DNA of 64,000 nucleotides, taken from positions 9,069 through 73,068 of the forward strand of contig CAZGAQ010000028.1 of the NCBI GenBank assembly GCA_964523405.1. Reading direction: 5' to 3'. This document shows, piece by piece, positions 32,267 to 40,708 of this stretch. Each line of letters starts with the position of its first letter. The stretch's first letter is position 1. The notes beneath the pieces are model-generated. The model did no database searches. It was given only the letters and a program-made list of their open reading frames with translations, and was not told the DNA's origin. Position numbers and translations under genes: made by a program. The stretch comes from CAZGAQ01 sp964523405 (GTDB lineage Bacteria; Planctomycetota; Phycisphaerae; UBA1845; Fen-1342).

Positions 32267-34900
32267 CTAGGGCGCCACGGGCGCGGAGGTCGGCGCCGCG
32301 GGCGGCGGCGCGACCAGACCGCGCTCACAGTCGGCGAGCTCGGCGTCGAGTTCGGCCGGCGTGTTGGCGTCCGCGGGCGGCAAGAGGCCGCGGTCGCGCA
32401 GGTCGCAGAACACGGCGCGGCACTTGCGCAGCCAGTCGCAGGCGGCGGCGACGTGTTGGGGGCGGGTCTCGTCCGCCTCCGCGGCGTGGGCGCGCTCCAA
32501 CTCGGCCAGCTTGTAGTAGGCCACGCCCTGCAGGCGCAGGATGTCCGGCTGGTCCGGGAAGCGCCGGGCCAGCGGCTCGACGAGGTCCACGGTGCGGGTG
32601 AACCAGCGCGCGGCCTCGCCTTGGCGCCGCTCGGCCAGGTGAACCTCGCCGACCTTCGAGGCGTTGATGACGAGCTGGGTCTGCGCGACGGGGTCCTGCG
32701 GGTCGTCGCGCAGGAGGTCTTCGAAGGCCGCGTCGGAGGCGGCGAAGGCGGCCAGGGCCTCCGGGCGCGCCCCCTGGTCGGCCTGGATGATACCAAGCCA
32801 TTGCTGCGCGATGCCGACGTCGCGGCGCGGCACAACGTTCTCCGGGTGCGCGGCGCGCAACTGCTCGGAAATCTCCAGAAATTCACGGTAGTTGGCCAGC
32901 GCTGCGGACCACTCACGGCGGGCGTAATGAATGCCGGCCACCTTCGTCAAGACCACGCCGAGCCCGCGCGCGGTCCACGGGTCATGGGGGCGGGCCGCGC
33001 GGTCTTCGCGGACACGCCGCAGCGCTTCGTTGAAGTGCGCGAGTGCGGCGTCGAGCTGGCCCGCGGCGGCCAGGAGCGTGCCCAGGCGTTCGTGCGCGTT
33101 GCCGACGTTGCTGCGGGTGCGCGGATCGTCCGGGTGTGTGCGCAGCCAGTCCGCGCCGCGAGTCAGCACGCGCTCGTACAGCGGCTGGGCTTCCTGCCAA
33201 TGCCCCTGCGCCCGCAGCGCATCGCCCAGTTTGTTCAAGCCCAGCAGAAGTGCGTTGTGCAGACCGGTGTGCTCCGGATGGCGTACGCCGCCCGCCTCAG
33301 CAAGCTCCAGCGCCTTACGGTAGCTCTCGACCGCCCCGCCCAGATTCCCAAGGCTGCTCGCATTGAAGTCGCCCTGCACGTCGCCGATGGTGATGTACGC
33401 GCCGGCCAGCTCCTCCTGAAGCGCGGGGTCGGTGGTCCCCTGCGCGAGACCATCCAGGTACGCCAGCCCCTTCTCGACGATCTTCTGGCGCGCCGGAGCC
33501 GAGCCCGGAAGCTGCGCGATCAGGGGATCAAAACCCTGTACGAAGAACCGCGCCAGTTCGCGGACCTGGGCAAAGCGCTGCTCGGCCGCGGCCTCGGCAC
33601 CCCGGGCCAGCGCCGCCTGCCGCTGCGCCTCCTCGCGCAGTCGGAGCTGGCGCCCGTACATTACGCCCAGCGACACCGCCGAGACGGTCACGAGCACGAC
33701 AAACGCCACCACCACGCCGACCGCGATCCGGTAACGCTGCAGCGTCTTGCGCAGCACGTACAGCCCGCTGTCGCGACGGGCTTCGATGGGCTCGCCCGCC
33801 AGGTAGTGCTCCAGGTCACGCCCCAACTCCCCGGCCGTCTGGTAGCGCCGCTCGCGCTCCTTGGCCAGCGCCTTGAGTACGATGGTCTCCAACTCCGCGT
33901 CGACCGCGACGGGGGTGATGCCGGTTGGGCCGGCGGACGCGCCTGGCCGGCGGTCGGCCAGGGCCTCCGGCGGCGTCTCGGCAATGTGCCGCAGCACGTC
34001 CAGCGTGTCCCCCGTCACCGGGTACGGATAGCGCCCCGTCAGCATTTCGTAGAGGATGACCCCCAGCGCGTAGACGTCGCTGCGCACCTCGGCCGCATCC
34101 GGCATGGCCCGCGCGAGCTCGGGAGACAGATACGGGAGCGTCCCCGCCACCTGACTCGCGGTTGTCGTGAAGGTCGAGGGCCCGGCGGCGGCGACATGTC
34201 GCGCCAGACCAAAGTCTAGGATATGCGGCTCGCCGTCCGCACCGACCAACACGTTCGAAGGCTTGAGGTCGCGGTGAATGATCGTGCGCTGGTGGGCATA
34301 ATTCACGGCATGGCAGATGCGGCCGAACAGCGCTAGCCGCGCAGGTCGGGGCGGGTTCTCCGCGGCGAGGTAACGATCCAGCCGCCGACCGTGCACGTAG
34401 TCCATGGCGAAGTAGAGCAACCCATCGGCGGTGGCGCCGGAGTCAAAGACTGTGACGATGTGCGGGTGGCGCAGCGCGGCGACGAGTTCGACCTCGCGCT
34501 CAAAGCGGCGGCGGGCAGCGGGGGCGGCATAGGGCCCCTCGCGCAGGACCTTCAGCGCTACCTCGCGCTTGGTGGAGCGCTGCACGGCTCGGTAGACGAG
34601 GCCCTGCCCTCCGCGACCAATCTCTTCAAGAATCTCGTAGCCGGGGATGCTTTCCGGGCGCAGGCCGAGGCCCGCGGCAGGCGGCAGCGGTCCGGGCGGC
34701 GGCGCGCCGGCCGCGCGCAGTCGGGCAACCCAGGTCTCGTGCTCTGCCACGAGGGCCGCGCTGCGCGCCTGGCAGGCCGGGCAAGCGGCGAAATGCGCCT
34801 CCAGCCGCGCAACATCCACCGGGGGCAGCGCGCGGGCATGGTAATCGTGCAGGAGCGCCTCCCCGGGGCAGGCCAGCGGACTCGTCTTACTCGACGTCAT
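32267..34900 (-). CDS. Transmembrane Ser/Thr protein kinase with zinc-finger N-terminus and TPR region (module 2)
   Basis: 877 residues, overlapping the sigma gene by 14 bases. An N-terminal segment, LEAHFAACPACQA, has the H-x3-C-x2-C of ZAS anti-sigma zinc fingers, which is notable next to a sigma factor. The kinase domain (about 85-360) has GRGGQG, VALKVL, HRDLKPSN, DFG and LSPEL, with an HxN-type conserved core; it should be active. A membrane helix (about 395-420) is followed by about 450 residues of TPR-like repeats that would lie outside the cytoplasm. The combination suggests a fused anti-sigma and kinase sensor. Anti-sigma function is inference; catalytic competence is read from the motifs. 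Confidence 0.92.
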   Translation of the reverse strand: MTSSKTSPLACPGEALLHDYHARALPPVDVARLEAHFAACPACQARSAALVAEHETWVARLRAAGAPPPGPLPPAAGLGLRPESIPGYEILEEIGRGGQGLVYRAVQRSTKREVALKVLREGPYAAPAARRRFEREVELVAALRHPHIVTVFDSGATADGLLYFAMDYVHGRRLDRYLAAENPPRPARLALFGRICHAVNYAHQRTIIHRDLKPSNVLVGADGEPHILDFGLARHVAAAGPSTFTTTASQVAGTLPYLSPELARAMPDAAEVRSDVYALGVILYEMLTGRYPYPVTGDTLDVLRHIAETPPEALADRRPGASAGPTGITPVAVDAELETIVLKALAKERERRYQTAGELGRDLEHYLAGEPIEARRDSGLYVLRKTLQRYRIAVGVVVAFVVLVTVSAVSLGVMYGRQLRLREEAQRQAALARGAEAAAEQRFAQVRELARFFVQGFDPLIAQLPGSAPARQKIVEKGLAYLDGLAQGTTDPALQEELAGAYITIGDVQGDFNASSLGNLGGAVESYRKALELAEAGGVRHPEHTGLHNALLLGLNKLGDALRAQGHWQEAQPLYERVLTRGADWLRTHPDDPRTRSNVGNAHERLGTLLAAAGQLDAALAHFNEALRRVREDRAARPHDPWTARGLGVVLTKVAGIHYARREWSAALANYREFLEISEQLRAAHPENVVPRRDVGIAQQWLGIIQADQGARPEALAAFAASDAAFEDLLRDDPQDPVAQTQLVINASKVGEVHLAERRQGEAARWFTRTVDLVEPLARRFPDQPDILRLQGVAYYKLAELERAHAAEADETRPQHVAAACDWLRKCRAVFCDLRDRGLLPPADANTPAELDAELADCERGLVAPPPAAPTSAPVAP

Positions 34901-35462
34901 CCAGCAGCTCTTTCATCTTCCCCGCGACCTGCTGCGTCAGTCGCCATTTGATCGTGTGGACATTGCCCGCCGTCACCCCCAGCGTACGGCAAACCTCTTC
35001 GATCGGTCGCTGTTCGAGCACGTAGTACTGAAACGCGAGAAAAGTTGTCTCCTCCACCTCGGCGCGCAGCTCCCGCAGGCAATACCACAGGTGTTGTTCC
35101 TGCCAGATTCGGTCGAATACTTCGTCGGGAGCGGCCTCGCGCGCCGGCTCGGCCAGCAGGTCCGCGGAGTGCCCGCCCTGCTCGTGGCGGTTGCGTAGCA
35201 GGTTGCGCACGTGGTTGTTGACCAGGGTGCGCAGCCAGCTCTTGAACCTCCCGCGCGCGGGGTCGTAGTTGAACTCCCCAATGCGGTCGCAAACCTGGGT
35301 GAGGCAGTGCTGCGCGACGTCCTCGGCCTCCGCGGCATCGAGCCCCCGCGCGCGCGCAAATCGTTCCAGCATCGGGCGATACAGCGAGTCGAAGGTGTGC
35401 CAAGCGACCGCGTCGCCGCGGTCGCGGATGCGCAGCAGCAGACTGGGACGGGTGGTGTCCAT
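34887..35462 (-). CDS. ECF RNA polymerase sigma factor (module 2)
   Basis: 191 residues. Region 2: EAEDVAQHCLTQVCDRIGEF followed by FKSWLRTLVNNHVRN. Region 4: FLAFQYYVLEQRPIEEVCR and the HTH GVTAGNVHTIKWRL. This is the long-known planctomycete ECF type whose N-terminus reads TRPSLLLRIRDRGD. The stop overlaps the kinase start by 14 bases, so the two are translationally coupled. A good promoter lies 27 bases upstream of its ATG. Confidence 0.9.
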   Translation of the reverse strand: MDTTRPSLLLRIRDRGDAVAWHTFDSLYRPMLERFARARGLDAAEAEDVAQHCLTQVCDRIGEFNYDPARGRFKSWLRTLVNNHVRNLLRNRHEQGGHSADLLAEPAREAAPDEVFDRIWQEQHLWYCLRELRAEVEETTFLAFQYYVLEQRPIEEVCRTLGVTAGNVHTIKWRLTQQVAGKMKELLDDVE

Positions 35463-35488
35463 GCGTTGCCCGAGCGTTGCCGTCGTTC

Positions 35489-35516
35489 ATTGTACCGCTC
35501 CCGGGCGGGGCGTCAC
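35489..35516 (-). promoter_or_regulatory. Promoter of the sigma/kinase module 2 operon
   Basis: Read on the minus strand: GTGACG, 16-base spacer, TACAAT. Four and five of six bases match. The leader would be only about 20 bases long. Confidence 0.5.
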
Positions 35517-35693
35517 CCTTTTTTTGCCGCCGAGCCATGGGGGCTCCCGCCCGCAGTACACGGGGCGTCCACCGGTCTCACACCACCCGTCCGGGCAAGC
35601 CGAAACTCGGTGGACAGCCGCCATTCGCGTGTGAGAACGTCAGCTGCACGGTGTACAGCGTTGGGGGGAGATGACGAAGCGCGGCCCGGCGCT

Positions 35694-35794
35694 AGAGCGG
35701 TTACACAAATGGTGTGTTGCCGGGCAGCGTCAGGCCTCCGTGCCTGACGACAAATGTCGGTGCTGGAGCGCCGCACCAAAAGTGAAACCGCTCT
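35694..35794 (+). repeat. Repeat family 2, copy 2
   Basis: 101 bp bounded by perfect 9-base inverted repeats, AGAGCGGTT and AACCGCTCT, with an inner perfect hairpin GTCAGGC/GCCTGAC (35730-35749). It resembles 22221-22342 over most of its length. It is MITE-like and has no coding capacity. Confidence 0.6.
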
Positions 35795-36015
35795 CGTGCA
35801 GCGGAGGGCATGATCGCGCGCGAGGCGCGGGGACGTGCGGGACCGGCGTCTCCGGCGGCCCAACGCGGGCACAATGGCGAAGAGCAAACGTCCCTGGGAG
35901 GAGGTCTGTGCCGGCGGGCGCCGGAGGCGGCAAGTTGCCTTCGCGCGCCCGCCCGCCGCGCGCGGGCGGGTGCGTGCCACCGAGGAATGAGCTGCTGGAT
36001 CTGCGCAAGGAGGGA

Positions 36016-36048
36016 GGGCGGCGCCACCCGGGCAAGGTGACGCCGCCC
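36016..36048 (-). terminator. Terminator-like hairpin after the chemoreceptor gene
   Basis: GGGCGGCGCCACC and GGTGACGCCGCCC form a 13-bp stem with one mismatch and a 7-base loop. It lies 22 bases past the stop. The following minus-strand bases are C/T-rich (TCCCTCCTT) and not a pure U-run. Confidence 0.5.
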
Positions 36049-36069
36049 GTGCACATGAAAACTGGGGGG

Positions 36070-38073
36070 CTAGAAGTCCGCGAGATGGTCGCCCGGGCCG
36101 ACCTCGGCGGCGGTGCCCGCCGTCCTGGTCTTTCCGTGGAGCGCGGTGCCGCCGGTTGGCGCGGGGTTCGACGAGGCGGGAGTTGCGGCTCGCGCAGCAC
36201 ATGCGGTACCTGGCGCCGCCGGAGGATCAGTCGCAACCCGATCCGAAGTTCGTCGGCCCGCGCTGCCGACCACGGCAACGAGTTCGGCCACCATGCCCTT
36301 GACGGTCTGCGCTTGGGCGCTGAGCTCTTCCGCGGCACTGGCCGACTCCTCGGCCCCCGCCGCGCTCTGCTGCGTCAGCTTGTCCATTTGCGAGACCGCC
36401 ACGTTCACCTGTTCCACCCCCTGCGCCTGCTCCGCGCTGGCGCGGGCAATCCCGTTGATGAGTTCCGAGACCTTACTCGCCTGATTCACGATGGCACCCA
36501 ACGACTTGCCCACCTCCGTTGAAACCTGCGTCCCCTGCTGCGCCCGCTGCACCGCGTCCTCGATCAGCCCCGTCGTATCCCGGGCCGCCGTCGCACAGCG
36601 CTGCGCCAGGTTTCGCACTTCCTCAGCTACCACCGCAAAGCCCTTGCCATGCTCACCGGCTCGGGCCGCTTCGACGGCCGCATTCAGCGCCAGCAGGTTC
36701 GTCTGGAACGCGATCTCCTCGATCACCTTGATGATCCTGCTGATCTTGCTCGATGATTCGCGGATCGCCGTCATCGCCTCGTTCAGCTTGACCATGCTCT
36801 GGTCGCCCTCCGCCGCCGCCTGCCGCGCCTGACCCGCCAGATCGTTCGCCTGCTTGGAGTTTTCGGCGTTCGTCCGCGTCATCGCCGCCATCTCTTCGAG
36901 CGCGCTCGACGTCTCCTCCAGCGACGACGCCTGCTCGCTCGCTCCTTCCGCGAGCTGCTGCGCCGCTGACGAAACCTGGCCCGCTGCATCACTGACCTGG
37001 TTAGCACCGTCATCGAGCTGACCGGCGACGCGCTGCAGTGCCTTCTTGATGCCGCGCGTGATGAGCAGCCCCAGCGCGACGGCCGTGCCGACACCGACGA
37101 TCACCGCCACCAGAATGATGATGGTCGCGAGGGCGCTGCGCCGCTGCGTGTCGCGAACGGTGCGCATGGCGGCATCGCGCCCGGCCGCGAGCGTCTGGTC
37201 GACGAGTTCGGTGACGACCTTTTCGGCTTCGCGGCACTTGCCGACCGACTGCGCGTAGGCCTGGCTGGCGATCTGCTGGGCCGCGCCGGCCTGTTTCGTG
37301 ACGTCCTCAAAGTGCTTGAGGAACTCGTCCGCCGCGGGAGCCATCTCGGCCAGATAGACAGTCACGGCCTCGTCGTACTTCTGATCCCGGACGAGTTGCT
37401 TGATGTGGGCACAGGCTGCGTGCACGCGTTCGTGCGGTACGGTTGCGGCCTCGAGGCTCTTCTGCACGTCGGCGCTATCAGTCGTGTATTCAGCCAGCCA
37501 CTTGCCGAAACCGCACAGTTTGTGATCTTCGCCGCCGTCGAACACCTGGTGCGACTGCAGCATGGCCTGCACGGTATCGCGCAGCTTGTAGTGGTCCCCG
37601 CGGAAGCGGGCCAGATCCCAGCAGAGGCGGGCTGGGTTGTGGATGCCGGTCTTGTCAAGACTCTGGCAGAGCTCGAAGTACCGGGTGTTCTCGGCGCGCC
37701 ACTCCTGCCAAGCCGTCCCCAGCTTCGCCCACAGCGCCGCGGTTGCCGTGTCTTTGGGAAGTTCCTCGTACTTCTTCCAGACGACCTCGTACTCCTCGCG
37801 AACGCGCTTCACGTTTTCGTACTGCCGTTGGCGTGTCTCCGCGTCAAGGTTCGGCACAAGCAGGGTACGCTGCGCAACCTTGATCGCGGTGGCGGCTTGC
37901 CCAATCTGACTGAGGTAGTCAACGGCCGGTAGTTGCACGATGCCGATTTCGTCCACCGCCTGGCGATCGGCGCGCACCGCAAAGTACCCACAGAGGCCGA
38001 GCGCGAGCGTAACCAGGCTGACCCCCAGGAAAGCGGTGATGAGTTTCTGTCCGATGGTCCAGGACGACTTCAT
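36070..38073 (-). CDS. Methyl-accepting chemotaxis protein with CZB zinc-binding domain
   Basis: 667 residues; AAGGTAAG precedes the ATG. Membrane helices at 11-31 and about 313-339 enclose a 280-residue sensor region. Residues about 148-222 match the CZB domain: HYKLRDTV (H161), CGFGKWL (C187) and VPHERVHAAC (H214, H218), the 3His-1Cys zinc set known from TlpD and CZB diguanylate cyclases. After a HAMP-less linker the signalling hairpin is EEIAFQTNLLALNAAVEAAR...GKGFAVVAEEVRNLAQR. The C-terminus is a long Ala/Pro/Thr tail without an NWETF-type CheR docking pentapeptide. By topology the CZB would lie outside the cytoplasm. No che genes are nearby. Confidence 0.9.
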   Translation of the reverse strand: MKSSWTIGQKLITAFLGVSLVTLALGLCGYFAVRADRQAVDEIGIVQLPAVDYLSQIGQAATAIKVAQRTLLVPNLDAETRQRQYENVKRVREEYEVVWKKYEELPKDTATAALWAKLGTAWQEWRAENTRYFELCQSLDKTGIHNPARLCWDLARFRGDHYKLRDTVQAMLQSHQVFDGGEDHKLCGFGKWLAEYTTDSADVQKSLEAATVPHERVHAACAHIKQLVRDQKYDEAVTVYLAEMAPAADEFLKHFEDVTKQAGAAQQIASQAYAQSVGKCREAEKVVTELVDQTLAAGRDAAMRTVRDTQRRSALATIIILVAVIVGVGTAVALGLLITRGIKKALQRVAGQLDDGANQVSDAAGQVSSAAQQLAEGASEQASSLEETSSALEEMAAMTRTNAENSKQANDLAGQARQAAAEGDQSMVKLNEAMTAIRESSSKISRIIKVIEEIAFQTNLLALNAAVEAARAGEHGKGFAVVAEEVRNLAQRCATAARDTTGLIEDAVQRAQQGTQVSTEVGKSLGAIVNQASKVSELINGIARASAEQAQGVEQVNVAVSQMDKLTQQSAAGAEESASAAEELSAQAQTVKGMVAELVAVVGSAGRRTSDRVATDPPAAPGTACAARAATPASSNPAPTGGTALHGKTRTAGTAAEVGPGDHLADF

Positions 38074-38198
38074 GGCTTACCTTTCTAGATGGGCACAGCG
38101 GACGACGGCGAACGTAAGCGCCGACGACGATTCATGGTTGTCCGTGCAAGGGGTCACATGCTCCGCGACCGTGGGGTCGGCGGCACGGAGCACGTTGA

Positions 38199-38224
38199 GT
38201 TGGCTTCACACACTGTGAGCCAAC
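38199..38224. promoter_or_regulatory. Imperfect palindrome between chemoreceptor and response-regulator genes
   Basis: GTTGGCTTCACA / TGTGAGCCAAC with a 3-base centre and one unpaired base. It lies 126 bases upstream of the chemoreceptor start on the minus strand and 41 bases after the regulator stop. It has no U-run, so it looks more like a protein-binding site than a terminator. It could be the target of the neighbouring FixJ-like regulator, but this is not shown. Confidence 0.3.
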
Positions 38225-38264
38225 CGGCGTTCGCCCTAGAGAATCGGTGATTAACCGCGTCTCA

Positions 38265-38927
38265 TTAACTGCGCTGATCCAGAGGGTCTGATAATCGTTG
38301 CGGCTGTGGGACGCCGGACTGCGCCGCAAGGACGAGCTGCAGCAGCTCCAGCACGGAGGTTGCTCCCGTCTTGGTCATGATGTGCGCGCGGTGAAATTCG
38401 ACGGTGCGTTCCGCGATGCCGAGCGTGGCGGCGATCTGCTTGTTGACCTGCCCCTGAGCAAGGAGCATAAGGACCTCGCGCTCGCGCGGCGACAGCACCG
38501 CCAGCCGAGCGGCACTGGCGTCCCGCCGTTCCTGGGTCGCGCGCCGACACGCGTGCTGGTCCATTGCCGCGCGAATGCACTGTAGCAGCGCGGCCGGGTC
38601 GAAAGGCTTCTGCACGAAGTCGACGGCGCCCCGCTTGAGGGTCCGCACTGCGGCCGGCACGTCGCCATGACCCGTGATGATGATCACGGGCAGGTCGATG
38701 CCGCGCGCGGGCAATTGCTCCTGCAACTCGAGGCCGCTCAGGCCCGTCATGCGTAGGTCGAGCAGCAGGCAGCCCGCCAGCGTGGCGTCGGCGGTCGCCA
38801 GAAACTCCTCCGCCGAAGCGTAGAGGGCGGCGCGGAGACCGGCGGACTCCACGAGTTCCCGGAGCGCGTCGCGCACGGCGGCATCATCATCAACAATATG
38901 CACGTGCGGTTCACCGTACGACGGCAC
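38265..38927 (-). CDS. FixJ/NarL-type response regulator
   Basis: 220 residues. The receiver domain has IVDDDAAVRDALRELV (acid pocket), phosphorylation Asp in LLLDLRM, Thr in IIITGHGDVP and Lys in VQKPFD. The C-terminal LuxR/GerE HTH is LSPREREVLMLLAQGQVNKQIAATLGIAERTVEFHRAHI. This order and the receiver type fit the FixJ/TodT group. It begins inside the kinase gene (17-base overlap), so the two are one transcription and translation unit. It may regulate the chemoreceptor gene just downstream. Confidence 0.92.
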   Translation of the reverse strand: MPSYGEPHVHIVDDDAAVRDALRELVESAGLRAALYASAEEFLATADATLAGCLLLDLRMTGLSGLELQEQLPARGIDLPVIIITGHGDVPAAVRTLKRGAVDFVQKPFDPAALLQCIRAAMDQHACRRATQERRDASAARLAVLSPREREVLMLLAQGQVNKQIAATLGIAERTVEFHRAHIMTKTGATSVLELLQLVLAAQSGVPQPQRLSDPLDQRS

Positions 38928-40461
38928 AACTTACTCCATGGGCCGGAAAACAGAAGCGAAACACGGCCCCCGTGGTCGGGTCGGACTCGGCGCAAAGTCG
39001 TCCGCCGTGGGCTTCGACAATCGTCCGACTGAGGGCCAGCCCCAGTCCGATGCCGTCGGACTTGGTGGTGAAGAACGGTCGGAAGAGCTGCTCCCGGACG
39101 CCGGGGGCAAAACCGGGGCCGCAGTCCTGCACGGAGACCGCCACGGCACCGTCGGCGTCCCGGTCGGTGCGGATCGTGATCACCGGCGCTGGCAATTCGG
39201 ACATGGCTTCGAGTGCATTCTGGACGAGGTTCACCAGAACCTGCTGCAGCTCGATCCGGTTCGCCCAAACCCACAGCGGCTGCTGGTGTAACTGCAGGCG
39301 GACCTCCGCGTGGCGGCGGCTGACCTCATGCTCCAGAAACGTCAGTGCCTCGCGCACTACTTCATTGACGTCCAACGCGGTCCGCGGCTCGGGCTCGCGG
39401 CGGATGAATCCGCGAATGTACTGGATGATGGCACCCGCGCGGCGGCTCTGGTCCACCGACTTCTGCAGTGTCGCACGCAAATCCTCCGGACGACACGCGG
39501 GGTTGTTCAGCCGCTCCAAACAGGCGTGCGCATAGCCGGCGATGGCCGCCAGCGGTTGATTCAGCTCATGCGCCAATCCAGACGCCATTTCCCCTAGGGT
39601 GCTGACTCGTGCGGCGTGAGCGAGTTGGGTTTCGAGGGCACGAACGTGATTCTGGTGTGCGTCGCGTTCCGCCAGACTCGACTCCAGCACGGTGCGCGTG
39701 GCGGCGATATGGTCCCGCAGGTAGGTGAGTTCGTCCGCCGCCCGCAACGGGGGTAATTCCTGGTGCAGTACGTCCCGCGCCACCTCGTGTGCCGCATCAA
39801 CCACCCCGGCCACACCGATCGAGATGCGGCGCACGAGCAGGTAAACCGCGGCCGCGGTGCCGAGAATCGCCGCGCCGGCCAGAACTTGCAGGCGACGGGA
39901 AGTGCGGGCGACCTGCTGCGCAGCGCGGTCCACGGAGTCGCGGAGCATGGCTTCGCGCGCGGCACGCAACTCGAGCATCGCCGATTCGATCCGATCGAGC
40001 TCGGGCCGCAAGCGGTTCTGAAATTCGGCCACGGCGGCCGCGCGCGCGCCGGTGTTGAAGAGGCGCACGACTTCAGCGTGTTGGGCACCGGCGGCATCCA
40101 GGGCCGTGCGCACGCGGGTCAGGAGAGTGCGCGTCGACTCGGGCAGCGACGTGAGGGTCGCGGCGACGTCGATCTGCCGGATGGCGGCGTGCAGCTCGGG
40201 TGTGTCCTCCGGTGTGGCGCGCGGCTGCAGGCCTTCCTGGAGCATGCTGCGCAGGAGGGCGTAATTGGATGCGCGCAGCGCAGCGTTGGTCGCGCTGAGC
40301 GTCTCGGCCACCGTGAGTTGCTCGCGACTGAGGGAGCGGACGAACCTCTCCATCTCCACGGCGGTGTAATGTCCCGAGACGGCGAGCAGGGACATGACGA
40401 CGGTGATCAGGACAAGTCCCGCCCACAATGTTGCCCGGATGGAGAGCCGGCGGAGCTGCAT
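38911..40461 (-). CDS. FixL/DctB-like sensor histidine kinase
   Basis: 516 residues. A first membrane helix at 9-29 and a second at about 192-213 enclose a helical periplasmic domain of about 160 residues rich in Ala, Arg and Glu; HAMP-like and coiled-coil segments follow. The H-box is GEMASGLAHELNQPLAAI (the HELNQPL form of the FixL/DctB family). Then come the N-box LVNLVQNALEAM, DCGPGFAPG, the F-box FRPFFTTKSDGIGLGLALSR and the G2 box. All catalytic elements are present. No PAS or haem domain is visible, so the signal is sensed by the periplasmic region. Confidence 0.92.
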   Translation of the reverse strand: MQLRRLSIRATLWAGLVLITVVMSLLAVSGHYTAVEMERFVRSLSREQLTVAETLSATNAALRASNYALLRSMLQEGLQPRATPEDTPELHAAIRQIDVAATLTSLPESTRTLLTRVRTALDAAGAQHAEVVRLFNTGARAAAVAEFQNRLRPELDRIESAMLELRAAREAMLRDSVDRAAQQVARTSRRLQVLAGAAILGTAAAVYLLVRRISIGVAGVVDAAHEVARDVLHQELPPLRAADELTYLRDHIAATRTVLESSLAERDAHQNHVRALETQLAHAARVSTLGEMASGLAHELNQPLAAIAGYAHACLERLNNPACRPEDLRATLQKSVDQSRRAGAIIQYIRGFIRREPEPRTALDVNEVVREALTFLEHEVSRRHAEVRLQLHQQPLWVWANRIELQQVLVNLVQNALEAMSELPAPVITIRTDRDADGAVAVSVQDCGPGFAPGVREQLFRPFFTTKSDGIGLGLALSRTIVEAHGGRLCAESDPTTGAVFRFCFPAHGVSCAVVR

Positions 40462-40708
40462 CGTCGCAGGGTCTCGTCGCAGCCAATCCTATGAGATCGC
40501 GCAGGAGCCTGGCCCAGGCGTTATCGCGGGCAAGACCGGCGCACACATGGCGGCGGCTTTCGAGGACCGGCGCATAGACGCACGACGGGCCCAAGCCGCC
40601 AAATTCCGAATATAGCGGCTACGGGCTCGTCCGCCAGTCAGGGCGCGCGGTTCGTTCGCACGCGGTGCCGGCGCACCCCGGCACGCCGGGCCCGCAAGTC
40701 GACGTGCG

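Larger units (their letters stand above)
35463..36069. other. Intergenic region with repeat family 2, a promoter and a terminator-like hairpin
   Basis: 607 bases between the module 2 sigma factor and the chemoreceptor stop. It holds the minus promoter at 35489-35516, an inverted pair GTCCACCG (about 35564) / CGGTGGAC (about 35609), the repeat copy at 35694-35794 and the hairpin at 36016-36048. No gene is visible. Confidence 0.5.

Noticed and set aside
32218..32916. 5' extension of the DUF3754 frame
   Set aside because: The frame remains open for 233 more codons, but that stretch is Ser/Arg/Pro-rich and antiphase to the TPR region of the module 2 kinase, which is the real gene there.
38199..38224. 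Terminator of the response-regulator gene
   Set aside because: The palindrome has no U-run on either strand. It is listed as a possible binding site instead.
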